DNA of 64,000 nucleotides. Origin: HXMU1420-13 sp965601825 (GTDB taxonomy: Bacteria > Bacteroidota > Rhodothermia > Balneolales > Balneolaceae). Under the pieces are notes generated by a model that worked only from the letters and a program-made list of their open reading frames with translations, searched no databases and was not told the DNA's origin. The DNA is taken from the NCBI GenBank assembly GCA_965601825.1, contig OZ271839.1:1674001-1738000 (forward strand), written 5' to 3'. Below are positions 62,189 to 64,000 of this stretch, in pieces; position 1 is the first letter of the stretch; each line of letters starts with the position of its first letter. The translations under genes were made by a program, and so were the position numbers.

Positions 62189-63454
62189 TCATTCTGAAAG
62201 GATAGCCTTCACGTAATTATCCCAACTCATAGTTGCTGCTGCTTCTCTTACATCATTTCTTGAAAGTGGTTTTTCAAGGAATTTGAGCATCTGATCAGCC
62301 ATAGAATCTATATCATTTGGTTTGGCCAGGTAACCGTTTTTAGCGTCAGTGATAGTTTCAGGGAAATGACCAACATTTGTAGCTAAAATTGGGAGTTCAA
62401 AATTATAGGTGAGTGATTCGACTCCGGAAGGTGTTGCTGTTAAATAGTAGAGAATACTGCAATCCGACACCTGAAAATATTTATGTACATCTTCGTTTGG
62501 GATGAACTCGTTTTTTACAACAACCGAATCATTAAGTGATAATTCGTCTACTAGTTGGAGAGGGCGGTAGTCTTGTTCACTTTCTTTATTCTTAAGAAAT
62601 AGGAATTGTGCTATTCCGAAGAGGAATTGCTTGATTTTTGTTGAGAATTTAGAAGTATCTAAAGTTGCCCAAAACTCCTCACCACAAATCAAGAAAGAAA
62701 CATCATTACGTTGATCTGCTACTTTTTTAAATGCTTTTATAGCATTATGCAATCCTTTGTATTTGCGAATAAAACCGAAGTACAAAAAAACATTCTCTTT
62801 GAGGCCTAATTTTTCTTTAAATGTTTGGACATCAAATGTAGGATCCGGTTGGTATAAATCATAAACAGGGTGAAAGAGTTTGATAACAGTTGTTGTGTTC
62901 TGACTTCTTTTGCCGGATTCATTTACTTCAAAACTACTTTTCGGGAATAACTCTTTCAGTTCATTCACTGTCTTATAAGCATGCGTTATGTAGGTATCTG
63001 CATGCTTAATTCCCAGTTTGGTTAGTCGTTCATCTATAGTGCTGCCTTCTTTCTGCACTACAAAGTGTAAATCGAAAATTATTTCAGCTGAAGAATTCTT
63101 TCTTAGCCATTTAGCCATAGAACCCATTGGGATACCCTGAATGGAAATTGCCCATTGAAATATCACTTTATCCGGGTTTAGTGAGGCAATGTATTTGGCA
63201 GTTTCTCTCCAACTAAATGGGTTATTGTAGTTGGTGATGTATTTAACCTGAATATTGGTTCCTTCAAGGAAATCAGATTTGCTGGATTTATCTACAAACT
63301 CCCTGGGGATTATGGATGGATATTGGTTGGTCCATGATACGATATGAACCTCATTATCGGGATTTTTATCAAATGTCTTGGCCAGAGAGGTATTGTAATT
63401 AGAAATTCCGCCTTTAAATTTTGGACCGGGACCAAAGCAAACAATTTTAGCCAT
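62189..63454 (-). CDS. GT4 glycosyltransferase of a polysaccharide locus
   Basis: This 421-aa GT-B enzyme has CFGPGPKFKGGISNYNTSLAK near the N-terminus (glycine loop), IIFDLHFVVQKEG, LKENVFLYFGFIRKYKGLHN (linker to the C-terminal domain) and TPSGVESLTYNFELPIL, the donor-binding E-x7-E-like region with the second acid at E372. It lacks membrane spans. Its start overlaps the epimerase stop by 8 bases, so the two belong to one operon whose remaining genes lie to the right of the window. Confidence 0.86.
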   Translation of the reverse strand: MAKIVCFGPGPKFKGGISNYNTSLAKTFDKNPDNEVHIVSWTNQYPSIIPREFVDKSSKSDFLEGTNIQVKYITNYNNPFSWRETAKYIASLNPDKVIFQWAISIQGIPMGSMAKWLRKNSSAEIIFDLHFVVQKEGSTIDERLTKLGIKHADTYITHAYKTVNELKELFPKSSFEVNESGKRSQNTTTVIKLFHPVYDLYQPDPTFDVQTFKEKLGLKENVFLYFGFIRKYKGLHNAIKAFKKVADQRNDVSFLICGEEFWATLDTSKFSTKIKQFLFGIAQFLFLKNKESEQDYRPLQLVDELSLNDSVVVKNEFIPNEDVHKYFQVSDCSILYYLTATPSGVESLTYNFELPILATNVGHFPETITDAKNGYLAKPNDIDSMADQMLKFLEKPLSRNDVREAAATMSWDNYVKAILSE

Positions 63455-64000
63455 ACTTTTCTACTGCTACGTCATAGACCCGTCGCATTCCTTCTTCTAA
63501 ACTTAGTTTCGGTTTCCAGCCAAGTTCATTATTCACATAATCCATTTTTGCGTATCTGGAGTGAACCCCAACTGGTTTGTCCAGTAAGGTTTTTATTTCT
63601 GGATTATAACCTGCAAATGAAGTGAAAACCTTAATCAGATCTAAAAAAGAAGTCAATTTTCCACTTCCAATGTTGATGGCTCTTCCATCTTTTATATGAT
63701 CCATCGCATGGAGTGTGCAATCCATAACATCTTCAATATGCACGAAATCTCGACCTTGTTTACCTGTTCCCCAAACTTCAAAAGGGTTTTCTTTGAGGGC
63801 AGCTCTTCTTGCAATTGCCGGAACTGGGTAGGAGAGATCCTGATCTTCGCCGTAACCGGAAAAAGGTCGAATACACGTAACTGAGACATCATAATACTTA
63901 GCGGCAATTGATGCTAAATATTCGCCGGTAAGTTTTGACCAACCATACGTCATATCCGGTTGACCCATTTTAGTGAAATCGATGTCTGATTCTGCAAGAG
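63447..64000 (-). CDS. NAD-dependent sugar-nucleotide epimerase/dehydratase, C-terminal part
   Basis: This extended SDR has only about 184 C-terminal residues in the window; the Rossmann start with GxxGxxG is beyond the right edge. The Y-xxx-K pair is visible in TYGWSKLTGEYLA. RPFSGYGEDQDL, GTGKQGRDFVHIEDVMDC and INIGSGKLTSFLDLI match GalE/RmlB-like enzymes that modify nucleotide sugars, with LGWKPKLSLEEGMRR near the end. The first Met in view (63966) is internal; reading continues to the edge. The exact reaction cannot be told. Confidence 0.88.
   Translation of the reverse strand, partial: LAESDIDFTKMGQPDMTYGWSKLTGEYLASIAAKYYDVSVTCIRPFSGYGEDQDLSYPVPAIARRAALKENPFEVWGTGKQGRDFVHIEDVMDCTLHAMDHIKDGRAINIGSGKLTSFLDLIKVFTSFAGYNPEIKTLLDKPVGVHSRYAKMDYVNNELGWKPKLSLEEGMRRVYDVAVEKYG

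Overview
The window reads as chromosomal DNA of a Bacteroidota-like, AT-rich, Gram-negative marine or hypersaline bacterium, most likely Balneolaeota/Rhodothermota (Balneola, Gracilimonas or Rhodohalobacter type). The reasons are a SusC/SusD pair, a GWxTD-domain lipoprotein, a fused E1 alpha/beta oxo-acid dehydrogenase, serine palmitoyltransferase, an LptE/sigma-54 activator operon, the MoxR-DUF58-DUF4350-DUF4129-SpoIIM-RDD block, heme A/O genes for an aa3-type oxidase, and TAnnTTTG-like -7 promoter elements. This placement is inference from gene content; no rRNA is present. I see no prophage, insertion sequence, CRISPR array or integrase, and no gene-free stretch longer than 300 bases.

Layout. 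1-1704: two class-III aminotransferases (lysine 6- and ornithine 5-). 1771-1923: initiator tRNA with promoter and terminator. 2491-8920: SusD, SusC and a GWxTD lipoprotein, all leftward. 9055-17465: core metabolism (pyruvate kinase, PyrD, PabB), a large TPR lipoprotein with a TonB-C-like tail, a Mg-chelatase-like ATPase and ribosomal protein L31. 17531-24383: an MBL-fold hydrolase, a sigma-54 activator/LptE/TPR operon, an Lrp regulator facing serS, and dusB. 24527-31134: class I aldolase, a flippase-like membrane protein coupled to radA, rpsU, DUF3667, TIGR02757 and mutY.

31155-38617 holds a G/C-rich palindromic repeat, a secreted propeller protein and a lipid/glycan block: SDR, two GT4 glycosyltransferases, serine palmitoyltransferase and a GNAT-type acyltransferase. 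Together these could make and decorate ceramide. 38717-45543: fumarase, fused E1, a single-pass protein with tandem 30-residue repeats, and a lipoprotein amidase. 45545-52447: a tightly overlapping six-gene leftward operon (SpoIIM to DUF58) with a divergent RDD gene. 52442-54781: heme O and heme A synthases and a MerR regulator.

54861-61253 is a second surface-glycan block. A GtrB-like GT2, a polytopic membrane protein and GtrA resemble an O-antigen/teichoic-type glycosyl-modification trio. A secreted TPR protein, an Omp85-like barrel and a QxxRW processive GT2 resemble a split synthase-dependent polysaccharide exporter. 61293-62109 is a leftward six-gene tRNA array (Pro, Arg, Cys, Glu, His, Glu) with two identical Glu genes and a duplicated scrap of the Arg gene. 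The right edge has a GT4 and a truncated sugar-nucleotide epimerase, probably the start of a further polysaccharide locus.
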